Source: Nocardioides sp. Root140 (GTDB taxonomy: Bacteria > Actinomycetota > Actinomycetes > Propionibacteriales > Nocardioidaceae). Taken from it: a stretch of DNA of 64,000 nucleotides. This document shows positions 16,015 through 24,546 of this stretch, piece by piece (the stretch's first letter is position 1; the number at the start of each line of letters is the position of its first letter). Position numbers and translations under genes: made by a program. Below the pieces are notes generated by a model. The model was not told the DNA's origin, did not search any database, and worked only from the letters and a program-made list of their open reading frames with translations. The stretch is from NCBI RefSeq assembly GCF_001426745.1, contig NZ_LMFI01000010.1:599422-663421 (forward strand), given 5' to 3'.

Positions 16015-17832
16015 ATGCGCGCACCACGCCTCTTCGCCACCCTTCTCACTGCCAGCGTCGTGGGCAGCGGACTCGTCGCCCTGACCAGCGCCCCCGCCCA
16101 GGCGGAAGACCTGAACGCCACCCTGATCACGCCCACCACGGGTGACCAGGTCAGTGGCGACCTGTCGATCGAGGTGGCACTGACCGGCACTGACAACGCC
16201 ATGGTCACCTTCCGCTCCGGGGCCCAGACCAGGAAGCAGATGATCGCCGACTACACGAACGGTGATCCGGTCGACGGCGTGGCTCGCTGGACCCTGCCGA
16301 GCTTCGGCCTCGACGCCGGAACGGTCATCACGGTCGCGCCCTGTGGCACGAGCACACCGTCCACCTGCCTGAGCACGCCGACCGACACGTCCACCCTCGA
16401 CGTCTCCAACCCCGTCACCTGGGACGCCCCTACCGAACCGGTCTTCGTCGACCTCCGATCCGAGGCCCTGCCAAGCGTGACCGTCCACGACGACGGACCG
16501 GGAGAGCTCAACCTCCTCTGGGCGAACCAGGCCCAAGGGCCGGCGCTGGTTCGCGACCAGCCACGGCAGCTGACCGCGTCTCCCTACGCCAACGTCGTCT
16601 CGGGGGAGCTCGTCGTGCGCCGATGCATCCGTGACACCAGCGCCACGTTCTACGGGGTGTGTGCCACCGAGAACACCAGCGCGGTCGTGACCGCACGGCG
16701 CAGCCTCACCATGCACCTCACCACCGACTCTCTCCGCCTCCTCAGCCCCAATGGCGACGGAATCCTCGACACCGCCAAGGTCACCCTCGACACCGAGGGC
16801 CTGCCCGGCCAGAGCGCCACCTGGCAGATCGAGACCATCGGAGGTGAGGCCCTGACGGGGCCGATTCCCGTCGAGCTCGACACCCAGGGCAACGCCGTGA
16901 TCACCATCGACCCCATCGCGGCGGGCGTCACGCCCACGACCGGCCAGCACCGCATCCGGGTGACCACGCAGGCGGTGGACCACGGCCACGAGTTCACCGC
17001 CGACACCTTCACGTCGTTCGAGATCGACGTGACGCCGCCGCGGGTCACCAGCCTGGTCCGGCAATGGGCCACCTTCTACCCGTACGACGACGAGTATCGA
17101 GACGAGGTGGGCCTGACGCCCAAGGTCGAGGGCCAGGTGAGTGACGCGAAGGTCGAGGTCCTGAACGCGGACGGCGCAGTCGTGGACACCATGCCCGGTC
17201 TGGGCGACCAGGGCTTCTGGTGGGACGGACGCAGGCAAGACGGTCGTACAGCGCCTGCCGGCACGTACCGATTCCGGATCACGCTCACCGACCGGGCGTG
17301 GAACACCTCCGTCTTCACCGGCGCACCCGTGGTCCTCTCCACGAAGCGTCTTGTCCGCAGGACCTGGGACCGCACGATCTCTGCGCAGGCCTCCCTCCAC
17401 CTGAACTGGTCCGGCAGATGCTCCTCGCTGCGCAAGCCCGGGCTGCGCCGGATGACCGGTTCGATCGGCTACTACAGCATGTCCCGCTGCTCCGGCAGTA
17501 ACGTCGACGACCGGACGGCCCTCGCCCTGCACGACGTCAGGATTCCCAACGCCATCAAGTACCACGGGCTGACGATCAGGGCGTACGGCGGCGCGGTCAA
17601 GCGGTCGACCGGCCACCGCGGCACCATCTGGATGCTCAACAACACCGACGGCGCGCCGCTGACCCGACGGGCACTTTCGTCGTCATTGACCTGGCACAGC
17701 GGCGGCACCGCCAACACCAACCGCATGCGTTACGCCAACGGCTACGTCTACTGGGCTGTCGGCACGGGGTACGGCCAGCGGTACGACGTGAAGTCGTTCA
17801 GGCTCACGCTCGAATATTACGTGCTGGGCTGA
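16015..17832 (+). CDS. Secreted protein with a FlgD-like Ig domain
   Basis: This 605-residue protein starts with a signal peptide ending near APAQA-ED. Several beta-sandwich-like segments follow. One contains LNADGAVVDTMPGLGDQ and the RQDGRTAPAGTYRFRITLTD motif of FlgD-type Ig domains. The C-terminal domain ends RYDVKSFRLTLEYYVLG, and a diverged copy of this tail lies immediately downstream. No enzymatic motif was found. It probably functions at the cell surface or is shed. The start is an ATG preceded by GGGGG; an upstream in-frame GTG at 16000 is less likely. Confidence 0.7.
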   Translation: MRAPRLFATLLTASVVGSGLVALTSAPAQAEDLNATLITPTTGDQVSGDLSIEVALTGTDNAMVTFRSGAQTRKQMIADYTNGDPVDGVARWTLPSFGLDAGTVITVAPCGTSTPSTCLSTPTDTSTLDVSNPVTWDAPTEPVFVDLRSEALPSVTVHDDGPGELNLLWANQAQGPALVRDQPRQLTASPYANVVSGELVVRRCIRDTSATFYGVCATENTSAVVTARRSLTMHLTTDSLRLLSPNGDGILDTAKVTLDTEGLPGQSATWQIETIGGEALTGPIPVELDTQGNAVITIDPIAAGVTPTTGQHRIRVTTQAVDHGHEFTADTFTSFEIDVTPPRVTSLVRQWATFYPYDDEYRDEVGLTPKVEGQVSDAKVEVLNADGAVVDTMPGLGDQGFWWDGRRQDGRTAPAGTYRFRITLTDRAWNTSVFTGAPVVLSTKRLVRRTWDRTISAQASLHLNWSGRCSSLRKPGLRRMTGSIGYYSMSRCSGSNVDDRTALALHDVRIPNAIKYHGLTIRAYGGAVKRSTGHRGTIWMLNNTDGAPLTRRALSSSLTWHSGGTANTNRMRYANGYVYWAVGTGYGQRYDVKSFRLTLEYYVLG

Positions 17833-17840
17833 CCACAGCG

Positions 17841-17921
17841 ACCTCCTACAGGACCTTGGTTGGAGGCCGCTACGACGTCAAGAAGTTCCTCATCAAGGTG
17901 TTCTACAAGGTCTTGCAATGA
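17841..17921 (+). pseudogene. Orphan C-terminal tail of a related secreted protein
   Basis: In a different frame from the preceding gene, starting 9 bp after its stop, the DNA encodes TSYRTLVGGRYDVKKFLIKV and then FYKVLQ-stop. This matches the preceding protein's own C-terminus (RYDVKSFRLTLEYYVLG). There is no start codon or gene body. It looks like the remnant of a tandem duplicate, or of a family member deleted by recombination. Confidence 0.6.
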
Positions 17922-17971
17922 GGCCCGACCGCCCGCAGCGTGCCGCAAATCAATCGTGGGAGAATCGCCCA

Positions 17972-19372
17972 ATGCTCCGGACCACAACGCTGACCCTGAC
18001 CGCCGTGTGCGCCCTCGCCCTGGGCGGCCTCGCCGCCGTACCAGCGACGGGCAGCACCGACGGAGACCACGAGTTCACCTCGGCCGACGGCCAGCGCGTC
18101 GACGACTCCGAGCTCTCGACCGCGGCGCGGCTGGCCGGGCAGGCGACCGAGGAGGTCAAGGGCCTGCTCACCGAGGACCCGGCCGCCCGACTGACCGCCG
18201 GCGACCGGCTCTACTACGCCGACACCTTCGAGGGCTCCGGCGAAGAGGCCGGCAACGAACCGGTGGCCCGCGCCTCGGCGCCGCTGTCCCAGACGTTCCG
18301 GCTGCACTCGCGTCCCGGGTCGCGTCGCACGATCTACCTCGACTTCAACGGCGAGCAGGTCTGCGACTCCGAGTGGAGCGACGGTCTGCGTCCGCGCTGC
18401 TACGACGCCGCGGGTTTCGACACCGACGGCCGTTCCGGGTTCAGCGCCGGCGAGCTCCGGGCGATCCAGAGCACGTGGCGCCGGACCGCGGAGGACTACG
18501 CGCCGTTCCAGGTCGACGTCACCACCGAGCTTCCGGACGCGGGTGCGCTGACCCGCTCGGGCTCGGCCGATGCGACGTACGGCGTGCACGCGGTGATCAC
18601 CCGCTCGACCACGGTCCGCAACCAGGTCTGCGGTGGCCCGGGCTGTGCCGGCGTCGCGTTCGTCGGAGTCTTCCCCTACGCGGCGGCCAACAACGCCCGC
18701 GTCTTCTGGGTCTTCCCGCGTGAGGTCGACAACCGTCCCCAGCAGATGGGCCTCGTGGTCGCCCACGAGGCCGGGCACACCCTGGGGCTGAGCCACGACG
18801 GCAAGAACGGCGACGCCTACTACTCCGGCCACGGCATCTGGGCCCCGATCATGGGCTCCTCGATGCGCCCGCTCACCCAGTGGAGCCGGGGCGAGTACAC
18901 CGGCGCCACCGAACGCGAGAACGACCTCTCCGTGATGCGCGCCTACGGGGCGCCGTACCGCGCGGACGACCACGCCTACCGGCTGAGCCGAGCCACCGTG
19001 CTGCGCGCCGGTGTCGCCCGACCCGGAGTGATCGGCAAGCGCAACGACACCGACGTGTTCCGCCTGCGTACGACGTGCCGCGCCCGGCTGAGCGTCCAGG
19101 TCGCCAACGCGCCGTACAGCCCGAACCTCGACGTGTCGCTGACCCTGCTCAACCGCAGCGGTCGGGTGCTGGCGCGGCGCAACCCGCTGTCGGCGGCCTC
19201 GGGCTCGCCGACCGGCCTCGACGCGACCTACCTCGCGACCCGGGCGGCCGGCACCTACTACGTGCGGGTCGACGGCGTCGGGGCACGCGACCCGCGCAGC
19301 ACCGGCTACAGCGACTACGGCAGCCTGGGCAACTACCGCGTGAAGTTCCGCTCGCGTTGCGGCGTGCGCTGA
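17972..19372 (+). CDS. Secreted zinc metalloprotease (metzincin-like)
   Basis: The 466-residue protein has a signal peptide (LTLTAVCALALGGLAAVPA). A protease domain carries the zinc motif HEAGHTLGLSH at residues 265-275 (ligands His265, His269 and His275; catalytic Glu266), followed by a Met-turn-like IMGSSM. The upstream TIYLDFNGEQVC segment is typical of this actinobacterial family. The C-terminal beta domain (DTDVFRLRTTCRARLSVQV ... GTYYVRVDGVG) resembles a pre-peptidase C-terminal domain. It is probably exported and activated outside the cell. GGGAGA lies 8 nt upstream of the chosen ATG. Confidence 0.8.
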   Translation: MLRTTTLTLTAVCALALGGLAAVPATGSTDGDHEFTSADGQRVDDSELSTAARLAGQATEEVKGLLTEDPAARLTAGDRLYYADTFEGSGEEAGNEPVARASAPLSQTFRLHSRPGSRRTIYLDFNGEQVCDSEWSDGLRPRCYDAAGFDTDGRSGFSAGELRAIQSTWRRTAEDYAPFQVDVTTELPDAGALTRSGSADATYGVHAVITRSTTVRNQVCGGPGCAGVAFVGVFPYAAANNARVFWVFPREVDNRPQQMGLVVAHEAGHTLGLSHDGKNGDAYYSGHGIWAPIMGSSMRPLTQWSRGEYTGATERENDLSVMRAYGAPYRADDHAYRLSRATVLRAGVARPGVIGKRNDTDVFRLRTTCRARLSVQVANAPYSPNLDVSLTLLNRSGRVLARRNPLSAASGSPTGLDATYLATRAAGTYYVRVDGVGARDPRSTGYSDYGSLGNYRVKFRSRCGVR

Positions 19373-19385
19373 GCTGAGTCTGGGC

Positions 19386-21365
19386 TCAGTCGGCCGCGAG
19401 GCGCTTGAGCGCGTTGCGGGCGATCTGCGGGTCGGTGGTCGCCCACATGGGCGGAAGGCTGGCCTTGAGGAAGTTGCCGTAGCGCGCCGTCACCAGCCGA
19501 GGGTCGAGTACGGCGACCACGCCCCGGTCGGTGTGGGTGCGGATCAACCGGCCCGAACCCTGCGCCAGCAGCAGTGCCGCATGCGTCGCGGCGACCTGCA
19601 TGAACCCGTTGCCTCCTGACCGGTCGGCGGCCTTCTGGCGCGCCGACATCAGCGGGTCGTCGGGACGCGGGAACGGGATGCGGTCGATCAGCACGAGCTG
19701 GCACGTGTCGCCGGGGACGTCGAGGCCCTGCCAGAGGCTCAACGTTCCGAACAGGCAGGTGTGCGGGTCGGCGACGAACTGCTTCTGCAGCTCGGCCAGC
19801 TGGGCCTCGCCCTGGGCAAGCGTGGTCAGGTGCGGCAGCCTCTTGCGGACCTCTTCGGCTGCGGCCTCGGCGGCCCGCTTGCTGGAGAACAAGCCGAGGG
19901 TGCGGCCGTCGGCGGCGTCGATCAGGTCGACGATCTCGTCGAGCTGGGCCTTGCCGAGGCCGTCGCGCCCGGGCGGCGGCAGGTGGCGGGCGACATAGAG
20001 GATCGCCTGTTGGCCGTAGTTGAACGGCGAGCCGACGTCGATGCCGCGCCAGGGCAGCACCTCGTCGGTGCGTTCGACGACCTCGGTGGACGCGATGCGC
20101 TCGGTGGGCTTGAGACCCAGTGAGGAGGCGACGGTGGTGAAGTCGCCCCCCAACATCAGCGTGGCGGACGTGAAGACCACGGTCTTGTCGGTGAGCAGCT
20201 TGTCGCGCATCGGACCCCACACCTGGAGCGGTGCCACGCACAGCTGCGGCCCGCCGCGTTGCGGCTCGCGGTCGTTGCGCCACAGCACGTCGGACTCGAG
20301 GTCGGCGGCCATCCGCTCGGCGGTGGCGAAGATCTCCTGCACGCCGGCCTTGGCCTGGTTCTTGCCGGGGTCGGGGTCGTCGGACTCCTTGGGCATCGCG
20401 CCCAGGCACGCCCGCGCCCCGTCGCGCAACAGCACCAAGGCGTCGGCGAGCTGCTCGTCGACGCGGTCGATGCGCCCGGCCTCGGTGCGTTCGAGGGCGT
20501 CCTTCAACGCCCCGGCAGCGTCATCGAGCTCGTTGGCCTCGTCGCCGTCGACGTACCGCTGGGCACGTCGCGCGGCCCGCTCGACGTCACTGACACTCAG
20601 CTCGTCGGTGGCCGCCTGCGTGACACGGGCGGTCACCTCGTGGGCCTCGTCGACCACGACCACGTCGTAGTCGGGGATCATCGGGACGCCTTCGATGGCG
20701 TCGATGGCCAGCAGGCTGTGGTTGGTCACGATCAGCTGACTCTGCGCGGCCCGGTCGCGCGCAGCCTCGGCGAAGCACTCCTCCCCGAAGGGGCACTTCG
20801 CGCGACTGAGGCACTCGCGGGCGCTGACCGCGACCTGACGCCAGACCTTCTCGGTGTGGCGCGGCGCGTTGTCCTTCTCGCCGGTGCCGCCGGACTTCGC
20901 CTCCTCCTCGGCCCACTCGCGCAGCTTGATGACCTCGGCGCCCATCGACCCGGTGGGCAGCTCGACCAGGGCGCCCTGGTCGTCGGGCGCGCCCTCGCGC
21001 ACCCGGTGGAGGCAGGCGTAGTTGGAGCGGCCCTTGAGGACGGCGTACGACGTGTCGATGCCGGGCTTGGCCTTCAGCGCATCGACCAGCCGCGGGATGT
21101 CGCGCTCGACGAGCTGGTGCTGCAGCGCGAGGGTCGCCGTGGCGACCACGACCCGCTTCTTGTGCAGCAGGCTCGGCACCAGGTAGGCCAGCGACTTTCC
21201 GGTGCCGGTGCCCGCCTGGACGAGCAGGTGCTCGTCGTCGGCCATCGCCCGGGCGACGGCCTCGGCCATCTGCACCTGGCCCGGGCGCTCCTGACCGCCG
21301 AGTGCCTCGACGGCTTCACCGAGGAGGGCGGCAACGGGGGTCAGGGAATCGGGGCTTTCAGGCAC
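19386..21365 (-). CDS. dinG: ATP-dependent DNA helicase, DinG family
   Basis: The protein has 659 residues. Walker A AGTGTGKS is near residue 52 and the DEAH box is in VVVVDEAHEV. An iron-sulphur cluster region (NYACLHRV ... ECLSRAKCPFGEECF) supplies four cysteines between motifs Ia and II. Later motifs include FTSATLM, FGTLSLWQGLDVPG and QGSGRLIR. This is the XPD/DinG superfamily 2 architecture; such 5'-3' helicases act on R-loops and damaged DNA. No LexA box was noticed at its start. Only 13 bp separate its end from the convergent protease gene. Confidence 0.9.
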   Translation of the reverse strand: MPESPDSLTPVAALLGEAVEALGGQERPGQVQMAEAVARAMADDEHLLVQAGTGTGKSLAYLVPSLLHKKRVVVATATLALQHQLVERDIPRLVDALKAKPGIDTSYAVLKGRSNYACLHRVREGAPDDQGALVELPTGSMGAEVIKLREWAEEEAKSGGTGEKDNAPRHTEKVWRQVAVSARECLSRAKCPFGEECFAEAARDRAAQSQLIVTNHSLLAIDAIEGVPMIPDYDVVVVDEAHEVTARVTQAATDELSVSDVERAARRAQRYVDGDEANELDDAAGALKDALERTEAGRIDRVDEQLADALVLLRDGARACLGAMPKESDDPDPGKNQAKAGVQEIFATAERMAADLESDVLWRNDREPQRGGPQLCVAPLQVWGPMRDKLLTDKTVVFTSATLMLGGDFTTVASSLGLKPTERIASTEVVERTDEVLPWRGIDVGSPFNYGQQAILYVARHLPPPGRDGLGKAQLDEIVDLIDAADGRTLGLFSSKRAAEAAAEEVRKRLPHLTTLAQGEAQLAELQKQFVADPHTCLFGTLSLWQGLDVPGDTCQLVLIDRIPFPRPDDPLMSARQKAADRSGGNGFMQVAATHAALLLAQGSGRLIRTHTDRGVVAVLDPRLVTARYGNFLKASLPPMWATTDPQIARNALKRLAAD

Positions 21366-21456
21366 CCGGAAACCCTAACCGCCGGCACCGACAAGGGTCG
21401 GACGACGGCTCTGTCGGTCGCTTCACCACGAACCGCTCGTCCCTCGCTCCCCTGCC

Positions 21457-23757
21457 TCAGACGACGGCGCCGGAGTCCTGTGCATCGCGGACCTTGCGCT
21501 CCTTCTTCTCACGCGAGAACGGCGCGACCTTCTGCAGCAGGATCAGTGCCGGGGTCGCGGAGAAGACGGACGAGTAGGTACCGATGATCAGGCCGAGGAG
21601 CAGTGCGATCGCGAAGTCCTGCAGCGAATCGCCACCGAGCACCGCCAGGGCACCGAGGATGAACATGGCGCCGAGACCGGTGTTGATCGTGCGCGGCATG
21701 GTCTCGATGCAGGCCGTGTTGCTGACCTCGGCGAAGGTGCCTGTTCTGGTGCCCTGCCATCGTTCTCGAATGCGGTCGAAGACGACCACGGTGTCGTTGA
21801 CCGACAGTCCGACGATGGTCAACGCGGAGGCCAGGAAGATGCCGTCGATCGGCTTGTCGAGCCAGGCGAAGATGCCGGTCACGATCAGCACGTCGTGGAA
21901 CATCGCGCCCACCGCCGAGACAGCGAAGGTCCAGTGGAACCGGAACGCGAGGTAGATCATCTGCGCGATCAGCGCGATGAAGAAGGCCAGCAACGCCTTC
22001 TCCTTCAGCTCGTTGCCGAGGCTGGCGGCCACCGTGTCGTCACTGAACTGGGTGGTCTTGCCGGCCTCTGCGGTGAGGCCCTTCTCGATCTCGGCCTTCG
22101 TCGCGTCGTCGATGTCGCCGGCACGGATCGAGACCCGCTCGACGTCGTCGCTGCCCTTGACGATCTGTACGACGGCCTCGGGCACTCCCGCGTCGGCCAC
22201 GATCTCACGAGCCGTGTCGGCCGAGATCGGCTTCGCCGTGGTGTATTCCATGGAACGACCGCCGGTGAACTCCAGGCCGTAGTTGAGCCCGTGCCCGAAG
22301 ATGCCGACCAGGGCGAGGACCAGCGCGGCACCGGAGATGCCGAGCCAGATCTTGCCCTTGGCCATGATGTTCGGGTTCTTCTTGGTCAACCAGGTGCGGG
22401 CCCGTCCGACGTTCGCCAGACCGGTGATCCGCGGGCGCCTGGCAACGGCCTTGGTCGAGACGCCGATCTCGGTGAGCACGCGGGCGATCACCAGCGCGGA
22501 GACCATCGAGGCGATGACACCGATCGACAGGGTGACACCGAAGCCCTTGACCGAGCCGGAGGCCAGCAGGAAGAGCAGCGCAGCGGCCAGCAAGGTCGTG
22601 ACGTTGGAGTCGATGATCGCGGTCCACGCCTTGTTGAAGCCGATCTGGAGGGCACGTCTCATGCCCGCCTTCGGATTCTCGGCGTACTCCTCCCTCGCTC
22701 TCTCGAAGACCAGCACGTTGGCGTCGATCGCGAGGCCGATGGCCAGCACGAACCCGGCGAGGCCGGGCAGCGTCAGCGTCGAGCCGAGCGCCAGCAGCAT
22801 CGCGTAGGAAAGGACGGCGTACGACGTCAGCGCGATCGCCGCGAGCGCACCGACGAGGCGGTAGACGATGATGATGAAGAGGCCGGTGATGATCAGGCCG
22901 ATGATGCCGGCCTCGGCGGAGGCGTCGATCGCCGCGTCACCGAGGGTCGGGCCGACGGTGCTCTGCGAGATGATCTTGACCGGAACGGGCAGGGCGCCGC
23001 CCTCGATCAGGATGGAGAGATCCTTGGCGGCCTTGTTGGAGAAGTTGCCGGTGATGTCGGTCTTGCCGCCCGTGATCCCCACGTTGCACTGGATGTCTTC
23101 GTTCACCTGAGGCGACGAGATGATCTTGCCGTCGAGCACGATGGCGATGCGACGCTTGGGGTCACCAGACGGGTTGCATGCCGCCTTGCCCGTGATTTCC
23201 CCGTATGCCTTGCCGCCACGGTCGTCGAAGTCGATGCTGACCGACCAGCCGACAGCGTTCTGGGCCTGGGTCGGAGTCGCTCCCTCGATGTCCGAGCCCT
23301 GAAGGGCGGCGGGGCCGAGTTCGAGGACCGATGAGTTGTCCTCATCGGGAAGGACTATGTCGCCCTTCTTGGTGGGCTTGGCATCAGGAGATGCTGCCGC
23401 TGCGACAACGGGATGCATGCTCAGCTGGGCGGTCTTGCCGATCGCTGCGACCGCGCGCTTGGGGTCCTGCAGGTCGGGCAGCTCGACGAGAATGCGATCG
23501 TCGCCGACCCGGGTCAGCGTCGGCTCGGCGACACCGAGAGCGTCGACACGACCACGCAGGATCTCGATCGCACGGTCGACGGACTCTGCGTCGGCCTTGA
23601 CCTTGTCCGTGCTCTCGGCCTGCAGCATGATCTGCGTGCCGCCGCGAAGGTCGAGCCCGAGACGAGGCTCCTTGTTGAGGGCCAGTGCGACGCATCCGGC
23701 GAGAAGGCCGATGACGAGCAGGAGGCGAATGAGCGCACCACGTGACATGAGCGACAT
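21457..23757 (-). CDS. secDF: Protein translocase accessory subunit SecDF (fused)
   Basis: The 766-residue protein is a SecD-SecF fusion. The N-terminal helix precedes GLDLRGGTQIML, the large P1 periplasmic region (LSMHPVVA ... GEITGKAAC ... IAIVLDGKIISSPQV) and six helices (ALGSTLTLPGLAGFVLAIG). The SecF half has GLEFTGGRSMEY and six helices (DDTVVVFD-like NDTVVVFDRIRE). SecDF uses the proton gradient to pull exported proteins through SecYEG. It is not beside yajC or ruvB here, so a separate secD/secF locus may also exist. GGGGGAAG precedes the ATG; TTG at 23775 and GTG at 23769 are weaker options. Confidence 0.93.
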   Translation of the reverse strand: MSLMSRGALIRLLLVIGLLAGCVALALNKEPRLGLDLRGGTQIMLQAESTDKVKADAESVDRAIEILRGRVDALGVAEPTLTRVGDDRILVELPDLQDPKRAVAAIGKTAQLSMHPVVAAAASPDAKPTKKGDIVLPDEDNSSVLELGPAALQGSDIEGATPTQAQNAVGWSVSIDFDDRGGKAYGEITGKAACNPSGDPKRRIAIVLDGKIISSPQVNEDIQCNVGITGGKTDITGNFSNKAAKDLSILIEGGALPVPVKIISQSTVGPTLGDAAIDASAEAGIIGLIITGLFIIIVYRLVGALAAIALTSYAVLSYAMLLALGSTLTLPGLAGFVLAIGLAIDANVLVFERAREEYAENPKAGMRRALQIGFNKAWTAIIDSNVTTLLAAALLFLLASGSVKGFGVTLSIGVIASMVSALVIARVLTEIGVSTKAVARRPRITGLANVGRARTWLTKKNPNIMAKGKIWLGISGAALVLALVGIFGHGLNYGLEFTGGRSMEYTTAKPISADTAREIVADAGVPEAVVQIVKGSDDVERVSIRAGDIDDATKAEIEKGLTAEAGKTTQFSDDTVAASLGNELKEKALLAFFIALIAQMIYLAFRFHWTFAVSAVGAMFHDVLIVTGIFAWLDKPIDGIFLASALTIVGLSVNDTVVVFDRIRERWQGTRTGTFAEVSNTACIETMPRTINTGLGAMFILGALAVLGGDSLQDFAIALLLGLIIGTYSSVFSATPALILLQKVAPFSREKKERKVRDAQDSGAVV

Positions 23758-23829
23758 CTTCCCCCACACCTCCAAGCGGCCACGAATCGCCCTCTGAACG
23801 TGACCCGCTCGTGATCTCCGGGTTGATGC

Positions 23830-24510
23830 CTACGGGAGCCGGGCGACGACCAGGTCCCCGAAGGCGCGATGCCCGTCACGAGTCAGGTGCAGGCCGCCGT
23901 CGAGGTAGGCGAGATCGGCGTCGATCATCGACACGTAAGGCACGTGCGCACGAGCTGCCTCCGAGGCCAGGATGGAGTCCACATGCGCCGCTCCGGGCAT
24001 GCGGTCGGGCGCCGGAACCGGGCCGACGATCACCACGCGGACGCCCTTGAGCACGCCCAGGACCCGGCGTACGCCGGTGCGCAGGGCGGTCTCCGACGAG
24101 TGGACGTCGTTGAGCCCGCCCTCGAGGATGACGAGGTCGGCTCCCCCACGCACTGAGCGCGCGGCACGGTCGGCGTACGACACCCGCCCGCACGGGCTGG
24201 CGTGGGCGCTGAAACCGGACCCGGAGAAGCCGTGGACGTGCACCTCGCCGGGCAGCTCCCGGGGCCAGGCCCGCGCCGCGTCCTCCAGGCCGAGGCCGAC
24301 GGAGTAGGAGTCGCCGATCACGACCACGCGCTGGCCGCGGCCGGTGACGATCTGCTGCCGGTTCTGCGACTCGGCCGCGAACCGCTCGCACTTCGGCACG
24401 TCCTCACCTGTCGCCCGCTCGACGAGCGCGTACGACAACGCCGACACGAGCAGCACAGCGAGCAGTACGCCGACCCGGGCCGGCCACCGCGACACCAACG
24501 AAATCCCCAC
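23830..24510 (-). CDS. SGNH/GDSL-family hydrolase, membrane-anchored
   Basis: The 226-residue protein has an N-terminal membrane helix (VGVLLAVLLVSALSYALV). The esterase domain contains block I GDSYSVG (Ser68), block II FSGSG, block III GGLNDV (Asn134) and block V DGGLHLT (Asp204 and His208). It probably acts outside the membrane on a cell-wall or surface polymer ester; the substrate is unknown. The GTG start is preceded by GGAG at 9 nt. It begins 36 bp after the hflX stop and is probably cotranscribed with it. Confidence 0.8.
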   Translation of the reverse strand: MGISLVSRWPARVGVLLAVLLVSALSYALVERATGEDVPKCERFAAESQNRQQIVTGRGQRVVVIGDSYSVGLGLEDAARAWPRELPGEVHVHGFSGSGFSAHASPCGRVSYADRAARSVRGGADLVILEGGLNDVHSSETALRTGVRRVLGVLKGVRVVIVGPVPAPDRMPGAAHVDSILASEAARAHVPYVSMIDADLAYLDGGLHLTRDGHRAFGDLVVARLP

Positions 24511-24546
24511 GTGCTCATTCTCCGTCGGAGGTGCTCGTTCGACCAA

